In this document: in pieces, positions 43,971 to 53,821 of the stretch
How the letters are laid out: every line of letters starts with the position of its first letter
Numbering within the stretch: the stretch's first letter is position 1
Assembly (NCBI RefSeq): GCF_004801285.1
Contig: NZ_SSNY01000002.1
Location: forward strand, 1-64,000
Reading direction: 5' to 3'
Source of the DNA: Ollibium composti
GTDB lineage: Bacteria > Pseudomonadota > Alphaproteobacteria > Rhizobiales > Rhizobiaceae
Length of the DNA stretch: 64,000 nucleotides
Program-made: the position numbers and the translations under genes
Notes under the pieces: model-generated
What the model was told of the DNA's origin: nothing
The model's input: only the letters and a program-made list of their open reading frames with translations
Database searches by the model: none

Positions 43971-44366
43971 TCAGCCTGGCACTACAGCGGTGGCCTGGAT
44001 TTCGATCTTGGCGCGGTCTTCGATCAGCGCCACCACCTGCACGGCGGCCATGGCCGGGAAATGCCGGCCGATCGTGTCGCGATAGGCTTGGCCGATGCCG
44101 CGCAGGTTGGCTGTGTATTCTTTCTTGTCGGTGAAATACCAGGTCATGGAAGTGATATGATGCGGCTCGGCGCCACCGGCCTTCAGCACCGCGACGATAT
44201 TCTCCAGCGTCTGTCGCACCTGGCCGACGAAGTCGTCCGTTTCGAACTGGCACTGGCCGTTCCAGCCGATCTGGCCACCGACGAAGATCGTGCGCCCGGT
44301 TGCCGCGACACCGTTGGCGTAGCCGATCGGCTTGGCCCAGCCTTCGGGTTGCAGGAATTCAAGCAT
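43971..44366 (-). CDS. RidA family enamine/imine deaminase
   Basis: A 131-residue RidA/YjgF-type protein. It reads [20 protein letters not shown] in the middle, [20 protein letters not shown], and a closing [13 protein letters not shown] (ending with the family's conserved IEI-x-A pattern). RidA proteins hydrolyse reactive enamines and imines to ketones and ammonia. It lies between an acyl-CoA dehydrogenase and the hydratase/dehydrogenase gene in the same operon. In a 2-aminobenzoyl-CoA route, the reduced ring is an enamine, so removal of the amino group is a plausible job. The start ATG at 44366 is well placed. Confidence 0.87.
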   Translation of the reverse strand: MLEFLQPEGWAKPIGYANGVAATGRTIFVGGQIGWNGQCQFETDDFVGQVRQTLENIVAVLKAGGAEPHHITSMTWYFTDKKEYTANLRGIGQAYRDTIGRHFPAMAAVQVVALIEDRAKIEIQATAVVPG

Positions 44367-44393
44367 CGGTCGTCTCCAGGCTGATACGGACTG

Positions 44394-45602
44394 TCATGTT
44401 CCCTCTCCCTGTTTCGCCGCCTTCATCAGTTCGCGGCCGATGATCAGCTTCTGAACCTCGGTGGCGCCCTCGTAGATGCGCAACGCCCGGATCTCGCGAT
44501 AGAGTTTTTCGGTGATCTCGCCGACGCGCACGCCGCGCCCGCCGAACATCTGCACCGCCTGGTCGATGACCCACTGTGCGTTCTCGGTCGCCGTCAGCTT
44601 GGCCATTGCGGCCTCGCGGGTGATCGGCAATTTCTGCACGTCGCGCCGCCAGGCGACGCGGGCGATGAGCAGGGCGGCCGCATCTATTGCGGTGGCCATG
44701 TCGCCCAGCGTGCTTTGCGCCGTCGGCAGGTCGGCCAGCGTGGCGCCGAACATTTTTCGCGAGCGGGCGTGCGCGACCGCTTCGTCCAGCGCGCGACGGG
44801 CGAAGCCGAGCGCCGCCGCCGCAACCGACGGGCGGAAGATGTCCAGCGTGCGCATGGCGATCTTGAAGCCTTCGCCCGGTGTCCCGAGAAGCTGCGAGGC
44901 CGGAATGCGGCAATTGTCGAAGCGGATACGCGTCAGCGGATGCGGCGCGATCGTCTCGATGCGCTCGGCAATGGAAAAACCCGGCGTGTCGGCGAAGACA
45001 ACGAAGGCGGAAATGCCGCGCGTGCCCGGCGCCTCGCCCGTGCGGGCGAAGACCGTATAGACGTCGGCGATGCCGCCGTTGGAGATGAAGATTTTTTCGC
45101 CGTCGAGCACGTAGGCGTCGCCGTCGCGGCGCGCGGCGGTGCTCATGGCGGCCACGTCGGAACCGGCCTCCGGCTCGGTCAGCGCGAAGGCCGAGATCAG
45201 CTCGCCGGCAGCGATCTTCGGCAGGATGCGATGTTTCAATTCCTCCGAGCCGGACAGGCTGATGGCGCCGGTACCCAGCCCCTGCATGGCGAAGGCGAAG
45301 TCGGCCAGCCCGTCGGCATAGGCCAGCGTCTCGCGCGTCAGGCAGAGCGCGCGGCTGTCGATGACTTCGGAAGCGCCGCCATAGGCGGCCGGCACGCAGG
45401 CCTTCAGAAAGCCGCCAGCGCCAAGCGCCTTCACCAGTTTCTTGCAAGCGCCGTCGGCGTCGGCATGGTCGATGCTGCCCAGCCCGCCCTTGGCGATGAA
45501 GGCGTCCAAGTCGGCCGCCAGAGCCCGGTGGCGATCCCCGAAAAACGGCCAGTCGAGAGCATCGCGGCTCCGCGGTCCGGCGGTCGCGGCATGTCCAGCC
45601 AT
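44394..45602 (-). CDS. Acyl-CoA dehydrogenase
   Basis: A 402-residue flavoenzyme of the acyl-CoA dehydrogenase family. It has [20 protein letters not shown] (FAD/substrate motif), [20 protein letters not shown], and the C-terminal signature [20 protein letters not shown] and [20 protein letters not shown]. It oxidises an acyl-CoA to the 2,3-enoyl-CoA. It begins three bases after the enoyl-CoA hydratase gene's stop and lies in the aryl-CoA operon, where a cyclic or ring-opened CoA ester is the likely substrate. Confidence 0.92.
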   Translation of the reverse strand: MAGHAATAGPRSRDALDWPFFGDRHRALAADLDAFIAKGGLGSIDHADADGACKKLVKALGAGGFLKACVPAAYGGASEVIDSRALCLTRETLAYADGLADFAFAMQGLGTGAISLSGSEELKHRILPKIAAGELISAFALTEPEAGSDVAAMSTAARRDGDAYVLDGEKIFISNGGIADVYTVFARTGEAPGTRGISAFVVFADTPGFSIAERIETIAPHPLTRIRFDNCRIPASQLLGTPGEGFKIAMRTLDIFRPSVAAAALGFARRALDEAVAHARSRKMFGATLADLPTAQSTLGDMATAIDAAALLIARVAWRRDVQKLPITREAAMAKLTATENAQWVIDQAVQMFGGRGVRVGEITEKLYREIRALRIYEGATEVQKLIIGRELMKAAKQGEGT

Positions 45603-45605
45603 GGC

Positions 45606-46448
45606 TCAGTTCCCCTCGAAGGCGGGCTTCGCCTTGGCGGCGAAAGCCTCGAAGGCGCGGCGGAAGTCGCCGGTGGCCATGCAGATCGCCTGCGCCTGCG
45701 CTTCCGATTCGATGAGCTGGTCGATGCCCATCGCCCATTCCTGGTCGAGCATCTTCTTGGTCATGGCATGGGCGAACCACGGGCCGTCGGTAAGCATGCG
45801 GGCGAATTTCTGCGCGGCGGGCAGCAGCGCGTCGCGCTCATGCAGGGCGTTGTGGAAGCCCCAGGCAAGGCCTTCCTGCGCACTCATCACCCGGCCGGTG
45901 AACAGAAGTTCGGCGGCGCGGCCCTGGCCGATGATGCGCGGAAGGATGCCGCAGGCGCCCATGTCGGCGCCGGCAAGCCCGACCCGGGTGAACAGGAAGG
46001 CGGTCTTCGCCTCCGGCGTGGCGAGGCGGTGATCGGAAGCCATGGCGATGATGGCGCCGGCGCCGACGCAGATGCCGTCGATCGCCGAGATGATCGGCTG
46101 CGGGCAGGCCCGCATCTGCCGCACAAGGTCGCCGGTCAGCCGGGTGAAATCGATCAGGTCCGGCATCGTCATCTTGGTCAGCGGCTCGATGATCTCGAAC
46201 ACGTCGCCGCCGGAGCAGAAATTGCCGCCGGCGCCGGTTATCACGATGGCGCGCACGTCGCTCGCCCTATGCAGCGAACGGAACAGGTTGCCCAGTTCCT
46301 CGTAGCTCTCGAAGGTCAGCGGGTTCTTCTTCTCTGGCCGGTCGAGCGTGATGGTGGCCACGCGCCCGTCTTCGTCCGTCTCGAAGCGGAAATGTTTCGG
46401 CGCGTAATCCTTGAACGGATGGCGCTTGGCCTGCATCGGATTGGTCAT
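45606..46448 (-). CDS. Enoyl-CoA hydratase/isomerase family protein
   Basis: A 280-residue crotonase-fold protein. It has [20 protein letters not shown], the oxyanion-hole motif [20 protein letters not shown] and [20 protein letters not shown], where glycines contact the thioester. The length and the C-terminal helices are standard, although the two usual catalytic glutamates are not obvious, so it may be a hydrolase or isomerase rather than a hydratase. It precedes the acyl-CoA dehydrogenase by three bases. Confidence 0.88.
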   Translation of the reverse strand: MTNPMQAKRHPFKDYAPKHFRFETDEDGRVATITLDRPEKKNPLTFESYEELGNLFRSLHRASDVRAIVITGAGGNFCSGGDVFEIIEPLTKMTMPDLIDFTRLTGDLVRQMRACPQPIISAIDGICVGAGAIIAMASDHRLATPEAKTAFLFTRVGLAGADMGACGILPRIIGQGRAAELLFTGRVMSAQEGLAWGFHNALHERDALLPAAQKFARMLTDGPWFAHAMTKKMLDQEWAMGIDQLIESEAQAQAICMATGDFRRAFEAFAAKAKPAFEGN

Positions 46449-46499
46449 TCGCGCGGAATCCCTTGTCGTGGCGGCAGCCGGTCGCCGGCCGCGCCTGTT

Positions 46500-46961
46500 T
46501 CAGTCGTTTGCTGAAGGCGGCAGGAAGTCGACGTCGTGAGCGGCCGAGAGCCGCACCACTTCCTCGACGTCGGTCAGGTTGTGCAGTCCTTCGAAAAGGG
46601 CCTTGAGCCTGCCGGCCGGCGCGACCCAGAACAGCGCCTTCACCGGCCTGTCGGACTTGTTGAAATAGCCGTGCGGAATGCCGCGCGGCATGCGCACCAG
46701 GTCGCCGGCCCTGGCGGTGAACCATTGGCCGTCGAGTTTCAATTCCAACTGCCCTTCCTGCACGAGGATGAATTCGTCCTGTGTCGGATGGATGTGGACG
46801 GGCACGAACTGGCCCGGCTCGCTGTTGGTTTCAAAGGCAAAGGCGGAGTCCGAAACCGCCTTGGGGAAATAGCGCTGCCCGAGAATGTTCCATTCCGTAC
46901 CTTCGAAGCCGGCGCCGTTCTGCGTGATGCCTTTTTCCAATTCGCCTTTTTGTCCAGCCAT
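46500..46961 (-). CDS. Cupin domain protein
   Basis: A 153-residue protein with a single cupin barrel: VHIHPTQDEFILVQEGQLEL (metal His/His/Glu motif) and GDLVRMPRGIPHGYFNKSDR with the distal His. It may bind iron or another metal, as a small dioxygenase or isomerase, or act as a sensor. It lies between the SDR and enoyl-CoA hydratase genes in the aryl-CoA operon, 38 bases from the hydratase start is non-coding. Cupins often accompany this type of cluster, but their step is unknown to me. Confidence 0.85.
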   Translation of the reverse strand: MAGQKGELEKGITQNGAGFEGTEWNILGQRYFPKAVSDSAFAFETNSEPGQFVPVHIHPTQDEFILVQEGQLELKLDGQWFTARAGDLVRMPRGIPHGYFNKSDRPVKALFWVAPAGRLKALFEGLHNLTDVEEVVRLSAAHDVDFLPPSAND

Positions 46962-46975
46962 GGCGTCCTCCCGTT

Positions 46976-47758
46976 TCAGCCTGCCATCACTTCACCACCG
47001 GCCACCACGATCGCCTGGCCGGTTATCGCACCTGCTCCCTCCGAAGCGAGCCAGAGCACCGTGTCGGCCACTTCCTTGGGGCTGACGAGGCGGCCCTGCG
47101 GGTTGGCCTTGGCAAGTGCGGCGCGCGCCTCGTCGGCGCCGCGACCGGTCTTGGCGGTAATGGTTTCCACCGCGCCGTCGAGCAGCGGCGTGTCGGTGAA
47201 ACCGGGGCAGACGGCGTTGACGGTGATGTCCGTGCGCGCCAGCTCCAGTGCCAGCGCCCGCGTGAGGCCGACGACGCCGTGCTTGGAGGCGCAGTAGGCG
47301 GAGACATAGGCATAGCCGGTCAGGCCGGCGGTGCTGGCGACGTTTACGATGCGGCCCCTGCCGGCGCGGCGCACCGAGGCGAGCGCCGCCTGCGTGACCA
47401 GATAGGTGCCGGTGAGGTTGATGCCGATCACCCGGTTCCAGAAGGCCGGATCGGTTTTCTCGAATGGCGCGGACGGCGCCTCGCCGGCGGAGTTCACCAG
47501 CACGGCGATGTCGCCGAAACGGTCGATAGCCTTGGCGACGCCGGTCTCCACCGAGGCGGCATCGGTCACGTCGAAGCCGGCGAGAACGATCGCCTTGCCG
47601 CCCGCGGCCTCGATTTCTGCGCGCACGGCTTCCAGCGGCGCGGCGCGGCGGCCGGCCAGGCTGACGGCGTGGCCGCGCCCAGCCAGCGAAAGCGCGATCG
47701 CCCGGCCGATACCGCTGCCGGCACCGGTGACGAGTGCGTGGCGCGCCTTCCCGCTCAT
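46976..47758 (-). CDS. Short-chain dehydrogenase/reductase of the aryl-CoA operon
   Basis: A 260-residue SDR with the NAD(P) motif [32 protein letters not shown], the catalytic Ser ([11 protein letters not shown]) and Tyr-x-x-x-Lys ([12 protein letters not shown]), and [15 protein letters not shown]. Its ATG overlaps the stop of the hydroxylase gene by four bases (ATGA), so it is translationally coupled. It probably oxidises or reduces a cyclic hydroxy/oxo-acyl-CoA intermediate produced after the hydroxylase step. Confidence 0.9.
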   Translation of the reverse strand: MSGKARHALVTGAGSGIGRAIALSLAGRGHAVSLAGRRAAPLEAVRAEIEAAGGKAIVLAGFDVTDAASVETGVAKAIDRFGDIAVLVNSAGEAPSAPFEKTDPAFWNRVIGINLTGTYLVTQAALASVRRAGRGRIVNVASTAGLTGYAYVSAYCASKHGVVGLTRALALELARTDITVNAVCPGFTDTPLLDGAVETITAKTGRGADEARAALAKANPQGRLVSPKEVADTVLWLASEGAGAITGQAIVVAGGEVMAG

Positions 47759-50091
47759 GCCTTGCCCGCCGGTGGAGCGGCTGCAACCGCAGCGGCGCGA
47801 GCCAACCCTGTCTCGTATTGCACGCGGCCCTGGTAGTACTGCTTCGGCCAGACCTGTCCGGCATAGCCGACCTTCGCCGCCTCATGCAGCACGAAGGCCG
47901 GGTCGGCCAGATGCGGGCGGGCGATGGCGCAGAGATCGGCGCGGCCGGCGGCGATGACCGAATTGGCGTGGTCGGCCTCGGAGATGGCGCCGACGGCGAT
48001 GGTCGGCACCTGGATTTCGTTGCGGATCTTGTCGGAGAACGGCGTCTGCCACATGCGGCCGTAGACCGGATGCTCGTCCTTCACCACCTGCCCGGCCGAG
48101 CAGTCGATGAGGTCGGCGCCCGCCTCCTTGAACATCTGCGCGAAGACCGCCGCGTCCTCCGGCGTGTTGCCGCCCTCGTGCCAGTCGTTGGTGGAGAGCC
48201 TCACCGAGATCGGCTTGTCGGCCGGCCACACGGCGCGGATGGCACGGAACACTTCCAGCGGATAGCGGGCGCGGTTCTCGTGGCTGCCGCCATATTCGTC
48301 GTCGCGCGTGTTGGTCAGCGGCGACAAAAAGGCGGACAGAAGGTAGCCGTGCGCGCAATGCAGTTCGAGTATGTCGAAGCCGACCTCGTCGGACCACTTG
48401 GCGGCGCGCACGAAATCCGCGGTGATGCGGTCCATGTCCTCGCGTGACGCTGCGCGCGGCACGACCGAATGCGGCAGATAGGGGATGGCCGAGGCCGAGA
48501 CGAGTGGCCAGCCGCCGTGCTCGACCGGCTGGTCGGTGCCTTCCCAGGCCACTTTGGTGGCGCCCTTGCGGCCGGCATGGCCGAGCTGCATGCCGATCTT
48601 CGCCGGCGTCTTCTCGTGCACGAAAGCGACCATGCGGCGGAAGGCTTCCTTCTGCTCCTCGTTCCACAGGCCGAGACAGCCCGGTGTGATGCGGGCATCC
48701 GGGGACACGCAGGTCATTTCCGGGAAGACCAGTGCGGCGCCGCCCATGGCGCGGGCGCCGATATGGACGAGATGGAAATCGTCCGGCACGCCGTCGGTCG
48801 CCGAATACATCGCCATCGGCGACATGACGATGCGGTTGGCGAGCTTCAGGCCGCGGACCGTATACGGTGTGAACATCGGCGGCACCGGATGACCGTTCGG
48901 CGAGGCGGGGGCACCGGCGCGCTCCGCGAACCAGCGCTCGTAACCCTCCAGCCAGACGGGATCGCGCAGGCGCAGATTCTCGTGGCTGATGCGCTGCGAG
49001 CGCGTCAGCATGGAATACATGAACTGCTCCGGTTCCAGCGTGTCGGCATAGCGGTGTCCGACCACCTCGAACCATTCCATGGCGTTGCGCGCCGCGTTCT
49101 GGATGCGGGCGACGTCGACGCGGCGCACTTCTTCGTAAGCCTCCAACACCGCCGGGATGTTTTCGCGCCCGTGGCCGATCCGATTGAACTGGTTGGTCAG
49201 CTCGATCGCATCGTCGATGGCGAGCTTGGTGCCCGAGCCGATGGCGAAATGCGCGGTATGGGCGCTATCGCCCATCAACACGACATGGCTGTTGCCGTTG
49301 AAATGGCTCCATTTCTCGCAGATCAGCCGGCCGAAATTCAGCCAGGCCGAGCCGCGCAGATGGCGCGCATTGCTCATCAGCGAATGGCCGTCGAGGGTAT
49401 CGGCGAACAGCTTTTCGCAGAACGCGATGGACTGGTCCTGGTCCATCTTGTCGATGCCGTGCGCCTTGAACACTTCGTCGGTGGTCTCGACGATGAAGGT
49501 CGAGGTCTTGTCGTCGAAGCGGTAGATGTGCGCCTGGAACCAGCCGTGCTCGGTCCGCTGGAAGTCGAAGGTGAAGGCGTCGAAGCGCTTCTCGGTGCCG
49601 AGCCAGATGAAGCGGTTCGGCCGCACCAGCATGTCGGGCTTGAAGATCTCGGCGTATTTCGCCCGCGTGCGGGAATTGACCCCGTCCGAGGAGATGATGA
49701 GGTCGGCCTCGGGGAATTCGCCGTCGTCCTGCACCTCGCGCTCGAACACTAGCTCGACGCCGAGTTCGAGGCAGCGCTCCTGCAGGATGTTGAGCATCTT
49801 CTTGCGGCCGATGCCGACGAAGCCGTGGCCGGTGGTGCGGATCTTGCGGCCCTTGAAGATCAGCTCGATGTCGTCCCAGTGGTTGAAGGCGTCCTCGATG
49901 GTCGCCGCCGTTTCCGGGTCCCACTGGCGCATCGACTGCATGGTGGCGTCCGAGAACACCACGCCCCAGCCGAAGGTGTCGAAAGGCCGGTTGCGCTCCA
50001 CCACGGTGACGTGATGGGCCGGGTTCTGCTTCTTCATCAGCAGGGCGAAGTAGAGACCTGCCGGCCCGCCACCGATGCAGACAATGCGCAT
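47755..50091 (-). CDS. Two-domain aryl-CoA hydroxylase/oxidoreductase (2-aminobenzoyl-CoA monooxygenase/reductase or salicylyl-CoA 5-hydroxylase type)
   Basis: A 778-residue flavoprotein. Residues about 1-390 form an FAD monooxygenase domain ([40 protein letters not shown] with the second FAD motif). Residues about 400-770 form an old-yellow-enzyme FMN domain ([39 protein letters not shown]). This arrangement is that of Azoarcus 2-aminobenzoyl-CoA monooxygenase/reductase, which hydroxylates and then reduces the ring of anthraniloyl-CoA, and of proteins annotated salicylyl-CoA 5-hydroxylase. Length matches. It leads the operon, behind a palindromic MarR-type site. No CoA ligase gene is in the window. 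Confidence 0.87.
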   Translation of the reverse strand: MRIVCIGGGPAGLYFALLMKKQNPAHHVTVVERNRPFDTFGWGVVFSDATMQSMRQWDPETAATIEDAFNHWDDIELIFKGRKIRTTGHGFVGIGRKKMLNILQERCLELGVELVFEREVQDDGEFPEADLIISSDGVNSRTRAKYAEIFKPDMLVRPNRFIWLGTEKRFDAFTFDFQRTEHGWFQAHIYRFDDKTSTFIVETTDEVFKAHGIDKMDQDQSIAFCEKLFADTLDGHSLMSNARHLRGSAWLNFGRLICEKWSHFNGNSHVVLMGDSAHTAHFAIGSGTKLAIDDAIELTNQFNRIGHGRENIPAVLEAYEEVRRVDVARIQNAARNAMEWFEVVGHRYADTLEPEQFMYSMLTRSQRISHENLRLRDPVWLEGYERWFAERAGAPASPNGHPVPPMFTPYTVRGLKLANRIVMSPMAMYSATDGVPDDFHLVHIGARAMGGAALVFPEMTCVSPDARITPGCLGLWNEEQKEAFRRMVAFVHEKTPAKIGMQLGHAGRKGATKVAWEGTDQPVEHGGWPLVSASAIPYLPHSVVPRAASREDMDRITADFVRAAKWSDEVGFDILELHCAHGYLLSAFLSPLTNTRDDEYGGSHENRARYPLEVFRAIRAVWPADKPISVRLSTNDWHEGGNTPEDAAVFAQMFKEAGADLIDCSAGQVVKDEHPVYGRMWQTPFSDKIRNEIQVPTIAVGAISEADHANSVIAAGRADLCAIARPHLADPAFVLHEAAKVGYAGQVWPKQYYQGRVQYETGLARAAAVAAAPPAGKA

Positions 50092-50167
50092 GCCGTCCTC
50101 CGTATCGCACCTTCGTGGACGGCTTGTCGCCCGCCCCTGTCGTCGCAGAATGGCCCCGTTCCAAAAA

Positions 50168-50185
50168 AACTTCAAGCTTAAAGTT
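50168..50185. promoter_or_regulatory. Near-palindromic site before the aryl-CoA operon, probable MarR operator
   Basis: AACTTCAAGCTTAAAGTT is an inverted repeat with one mismatched pair (16 of 18 bases symmetric). It lies 76 bases upstream of the hydroxylase start and 62 bases after the stop of the MarR-type gene. Similar TTCAAGCTT sequence recurs at 41921-41929, before the aminotransferase. MarR dimers favour palindromes of this size. Confidence 0.5.
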
Positions 50186-50247
50186 ATTTGCGGCGGGAAT
50201 CTTTGCGGATGGCCTGTCGCAGGAAGAAGGAGGAGCGTCCGGTGCGG

Positions 50248-50781
50248 TCAGCCGTTCTTGCCGAGGGCGGCGACGATCGAATGTTTCAGCTCACCGAGCT
50301 GGTCGAGCAGCGCCAGTTCATCTTTCGCCGTCACCTTGCCGAACAGCTCCGATATCCATTCTGCATGGGCATCGGCCATCTTCTTGAAGGCCGCGCGGCC
50401 GAACGGCGTCAGCGCGATGATCTGCACGCGCCGGTCGGCGGGCGAGGTGGTGCGGCTGATATGGCCGCTTTCGACGAGGCGCTCGACCAGCGCGGTGATG
50501 TTGCCGGGCGAGACCATCATGCGCTTCGAAAGCTCGCCCAGCACCATGCCGTTCCTGGCGCGCTCCAGCTGCGCCATTAGGTCGAAGCGGGGCAGGGTTG
50601 AATCGAATTCCTCGCGCAGCCGCCGCCTGATCTCCGTTTCGACCAGCGTCGAGCAGGTGAGAAGGCGCAGCCACAGCCTGAGTTCCGTGCCGTGGTCGTG
50701 TGGCGCTTCCAGCACCTTGGTCTCGCCGTCCAGCCATGTCGGGGCGGCGGTGCCTCGTTCGTCTGTCTTCGGTTCGCTCAA
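50248..50781 (-). CDS. MarR family transcriptional regulator
   Basis: A winged-helix regulator of about 177 residues if started at TTG 50781 (GGATCGGGA lies upstream); an ATG at 50877 is possible but adds arginine-rich, improbable sequence. Visible core: LRLWLRLLTCSTLVETEIRR, DLMAQLERARNGMVLGELSK (recognition region), MMVSPGNITALVERLVESGH and the wing TTSPADRRVQIIALTPFG. It is directly upstream of the aryl-CoA operon on the same strand and probably represses it until an aryl-CoA ligand is bound. Confidence 0.87.
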   Translation of the reverse strand: MSEPKTDERGTAAPTWLDGETKVLEAPHDHGTELRLWLRLLTCSTLVETEIRRRLREEFDSTLPRFDLMAQLERARNGMVLGELSKRMMVSPGNITALVERLVESGHISRTTSPADRRVQIIALTPFGRAAFKKMADAHAEWISELFGKVTAKDELALLDQLGELKHSIVAALGKNG

Positions 50782-50987
50782 ATCCCGATCCTTGGCCCAA
50801 CGGGGTCGATTCTCGGCGCTTGTTGTAGTGCCGTTTGACCGGCAGGGGCAAGCGCGCAGCATATCGCCCAGCCGCATCGGTTCGCCTTGCCGATTTTCGT
50901 TGAACGGCCCGTTCTCCCGGCCGGCCCGGTGTCAATCCTGGGAGCGGGGCCTGGGAGCGGGGCGCTTGACGCTATAATGTTTCAAAC

Positions 50988-51003
50988 ATAAACTGTATAC
51001 TGT
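50988..51003. promoter_or_regulatory. GTATAC site before the first GntR gene
   Basis: ATAAACTGTATACTGT lies 32 bases upstream of the GntR start at 51035. AAACTGTATACTG is identical to the site at 41986-42000 (minus strand). A TTGACG at 50966 could be the -35 of the promoter, so a bound regulator would block it. Confidence 0.55.
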
Positions 51004-51034
51004 CGACGTAGCTGGTATGCGCCGGGAGGAGGCA

Positions 51035-51748
51035 ATGGGCGGACTTGTCTTCGACGCGCTGCACCGTGCGCCGCCCCTTGCCGAGCAGGTTTACGGCATG
51101 GTCCGGCATCGCGTCAGGTCCGGCACGCTGCAGCCGGGCGAGCGCTTGGCCGACGGTCCGCTTGCCAGGACACTCGGCGTATCGCGAAGCCCCGTGCGCG
51201 AGGCGCTGGCGCGGCTGGTCGCCGAGGGGCTGCTGGAAAGCGGCGACGGCGGCGTACAGGTTCCGGTGCCGACCGTTACCGCCATGGAAGAGATCTGCGA
51301 CATCCGCAGGCTGATCGAACCGCCTGCGGCGCAGCGCGCCGCCCGCCGCATGAACGAACCGGCGCGGTGCGCCCTGGAAGCAGCGGTCGAGGCCGCCCGG
51401 CTGGCCGACGCTGCCGGCGACGTGGCAGGCTTCCTTGAGGCGAATTACGTCTTCCGCTCGGTCTGGGTCGGACGTCTCGACAATCGCCGCCTGCGCGAGA
51501 CGATCTTCCGCTTCGACGATCAGGCCGGCGCCGTGCGCCGCATGACGCTTGCCCTTCCCGTCGCACGCAAGGAGGCTTTGGCGATGCTCGAAGAGGGGCT
51601 GCGGGCTTTCCGCGAGGCGGACGGTGCGGCAGCCGAACGTTTCGCGCGGCGCTTCATCGACGGTGCGGGACACCATTTTCGTCAAATTGCTGCCGCCGGC
51701 AATTCCGGTCAACCGGCCGTCCAGCACGGCCCACTCCAAGGGGTTTGA
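51035..51748 (+). CDS. GntR family regulator (FCD/FadR subfamily)
   Basis: A 237-residue regulator starting at ATG 51035, after the strong Shine-Dalgarno GGGAGGAGG. Winged helix: AEQVYGMVRHRVRSGTLQPG, then TLGVSRSPVREALARLVAEG. FCD effector domain follows with EEICDIRRLIEPPAAQRAAR and FLEANYVFRSVWVGRLDNRR (metal/ligand histidine region, ending GAGHHFRQIA). It is one base from the flavin-dependent monooxygenase gene, so the two are co-transcribed. The GTATAC site in its promoter suggests autoregulation. Confidence 0.9.
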   Translation: MGGLVFDALHRAPPLAEQVYGMVRHRVRSGTLQPGERLADGPLARTLGVSRSPVREALARLVAEGLLESGDGGVQVPVPTVTAMEEICDIRRLIEPPAAQRAARRMNEPARCALEAAVEAARLADAAGDVAGFLEANYVFRSVWVGRLDNRRLRETIFRFDDQAGAVRRMTLALPVARKEALAMLEEGLRAFREADGAAAERFARRFIDGAGHHFRQIAAAGNSGQPAVQHGPLQGV

Positions 51749-51749
51749 A

Positions 51750-52850
51750 ATGACTTCTGTCGTCGCGCATCCGATGCACGGACCCAACAAGTTCAAGATC
51801 GGCGTCTTTTCGCTGAACGCCGATGGCGGGCTGACGCTGACCACGGTGCCCGAGCGCTGGCCGGCGCTGTGGAACGAGATCGTCGACGTGGCCCGCATGG
51901 CCGACGAGGCGGGCCTGGAGTTCATCCTGCCGATCGCCCGCTGGAAGGGTTTCGGCGGCGAGATGAACAGCCGCGAATGGTCCTACGAAACGCTGACCTT
52001 CGCCGCCGCCCTTGCCGGCGTGACGAAACGCATCGCGCTGTTTTCCACCGTCCATGTGCCGATGATCAGCCCGATCTTCGTCGCCAAGGCGCTGTCGACC
52101 ATCGACCATGCCTCGAACGGCCGGGCCGGCCTGAACGTGGTCTGCGGCTGGAACCCGGACGAGTTCGCCATGTTCGGCCTGGAACTGATCAAGGACCGCT
52201 ACGAGCAGGGGCTCGAATGGTTCGACGTCATCAGCAAGATCTACACCGCGACCGAGCCGTTCGACTTCGACGGCCGCTTCTACAAGCTGAAAGGCGTTTC
52301 GGGCCTGCCGCGCCCGCTGCAGCAGCCGCGCCCGGTCATCCTCAACGCCGCCTTCTCGCCGCCCGGCCGCGACTTCGCCGCCAAGGCCGCCGACTATCTG
52401 TTCACCACCTTCGTCGAGATCGAGGGCGGCCGCGAGCCGATCGAGGATATCCGCAAGCGCGCCGCCGAACAGGGGCGCGACGTCGGCGTCTACACCACCT
52501 GCCATGTCGTGTGCCGTCCGAGCCAGGCCGAGGCAGAGGATTATTACGAGCTCTACGCTCAGACCATGGCCGACCATGTCAGCGTCGACCGCTACATGGG
52601 AGCGAAGGAGAAGTTCTCCTCCTCGCACGAGGCGGACGCCTACCGCCTGCATCGCAAGCGTTTCGCCGGCGGCGGCGGCACCTATCCGCTGATCGGCACG
52701 CCGCGCCATATCGCCGACGAGATGATCCGCATGAGCGAGGTGGGCTTTGCCGGCACCACCGTTTCCTTCGTCAATTTCAAGAACGAGCTGCCCTATTTCA
52801 TCGAAAACGTGCTGCCGCTGCTCCGCGAAGCCGGCCTCAGGGTGGCCTGA
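51750..52850 (+). CDS. LLM-class flavin-dependent monooxygenase (RutA-like)
   Basis: A 366-residue FMNH2-dependent oxygenase of the luciferase-like class. It has PIARWKGFGGEMNSREWSYE, KRIALFSTVHVPMISPIFVA, SNGRAGLNVVCGWNPDEFAM and the C-terminal GTPRHIADEMIRMSEVGFAG. The GxGG and GWNPDEF patterns are those of the RutA/alkanesulfonate and N-heterocycle group. It needs reduced flavin, provided by the reductase gene that starts one base after its stop. The substrate is unknown; an aromatic or heterocyclic compound is inferred from the GntR and catabolic neighbours. Confidence 0.88.
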   Translation: MTSVVAHPMHGPNKFKIGVFSLNADGGLTLTTVPERWPALWNEIVDVARMADEAGLEFILPIARWKGFGGEMNSREWSYETLTFAAALAGVTKRIALFSTVHVPMISPIFVAKALSTIDHASNGRAGLNVVCGWNPDEFAMFGLELIKDRYEQGLEWFDVISKIYTATEPFDFDGRFYKLKGVSGLPRPLQQPRPVILNAAFSPPGRDFAAKAADYLFTTFVEIEGGREPIEDIRKRAAEQGRDVGVYTTCHVVCRPSQAEAEDYYELYAQTMADHVSVDRYMGAKEKFSSSHEADAYRLHRKRFAGGGGTYPLIGTPRHIADEMIRMSEVGFAGTTVSFVNFKNELPYFIENVLPLLREAGLRVA

Positions 52851-52851
52851 C

Positions 52852-53805
52852 ATGACGGCAGCGGACGACACCTCGCTGCTGCACGGAGGCGATCCCTCGG
52901 CGGACCTGTCCTCCTTCCGCCAGGCGCTCGGGCAATTCGCCACGGGGGTGACAGTGGTTGCGGCCGATGGCGAAACAGGTCCCTTCGCCGTCACCGCCAA
53001 CTCGTTCCAGTCCGTCTCGCTGGAGCCGCCGCTCGTCCTGTGGTCGCTCAGGCGCCAGTCCAGCAAGATCGCGTCCTTTCTCCAGGCCGACCATTTCGCC
53101 GTCAACGTGCTGGCGGCGAGCCAGACAGAGCTTGCCGGCCACTTCGCCCGCTCGGGTGGCGACAAGTTCGCCGCTTGCGAGTGGACGCGAGGACTCCATG
53201 GCGTCCCGCTGCTTGCCGGTGTCGCGGCGCATTTCGAATGCGCCAAGGTGGCTGAGCATGATGGCGGCGACCATGTCGTCTTCATTGGCAAGGTCGAGCG
53301 CTACGCCTGCTTCGACCGCAGCGGACTGATCTTCGCGCAGGGCCGCTATGCGCTTGCCATCAGTCATCCAGGCCGCCCGTCCGATCTGCAGATCGACGGC
53401 CATCCGCGCGACGACTTCTTCCTGCCGTTGCTGGCCAGGGCCTATGCCTATCTCGCCGGCGCCTTTTCCGAGCACCACAGCGCCGAGGGCGTCACCACCG
53501 CCGAGTCACGCGTGCTCGCTTTTCTGGCGACCGGGTCGGGTGCATCGGCCGAGGCGATAGCCGCGCGCACCTTCCTTGGTGAGAACACCGTGCAGGACGC
53601 GCTGGCCAAGCTGATCGCCGGCGGCCATGTCGCGCCGCGCCCGCCGGGCGCCCTCGTCATCACCGAGAGCGGGCTTGCCCTGCTCGGCCGCATCACCGCC
53701 CGCGCGCGCGCCTTCGAAGCCGAGAAGCTGGCCGACTTGCCGCCCGAGGATGTGGCGGCGACCCGCCGCGTCCTGCGCGAGCTTGCCGCGCGCGGCGGTG
53801 GCTGA
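52852..53805 (+). CDS. Flavin reductase fused to a MarR-like winged-helix domain
   Basis: A 317-residue protein. Residues about 20-190 are a flavin reductase domain: FRQALGQFATGVTVVAADGE, VTANSFQSVSLEPPLVLWSL, and VFIGKVERYACFD near its end. Residues about 205-310 are a winged-helix-like segment (AESRVLAFLATGSGASAEAI, FLGENTVQDALAKLIAGGHV, LVITESGLALLGRITARARA). It supplies FMNH2 or FADH2 to the monooxygenase encoded just upstream. The C-terminal domain could sense flavin or an aromatic ligand, as in related reductase-regulator fusions. The fusion frame is continuous. Confidence 0.85.
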   Translation: MTAADDTSLLHGGDPSADLSSFRQALGQFATGVTVVAADGETGPFAVTANSFQSVSLEPPLVLWSLRRQSSKIASFLQADHFAVNVLAASQTELAGHFARSGGDKFAACEWTRGLHGVPLLAGVAAHFECAKVAEHDGGDHVVFIGKVERYACFDRSGLIFAQGRYALAISHPGRPSDLQIDGHPRDDFFLPLLARAYAYLAGAFSEHHSAEGVTTAESRVLAFLATGSGASAEAIAARTFLGENTVQDALAKLIAGGHVAPRPPGALVITESGLALLGRITARARAFEAEKLADLPPEDVAATRRVLRELAARGGG

Positions 53806-53821
53806 CGATCCAGTCCATCGA

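Noticed and set aside
48860..48865. GTATAC inside the aryl-CoA hydroxylase gene
   Set aside because: It encodes part of PYTVRG and lacks the AAACTG/TGA flanks of the intergenic sites, so it is probably chance. The same applies to GTATAC at 63309-63314.
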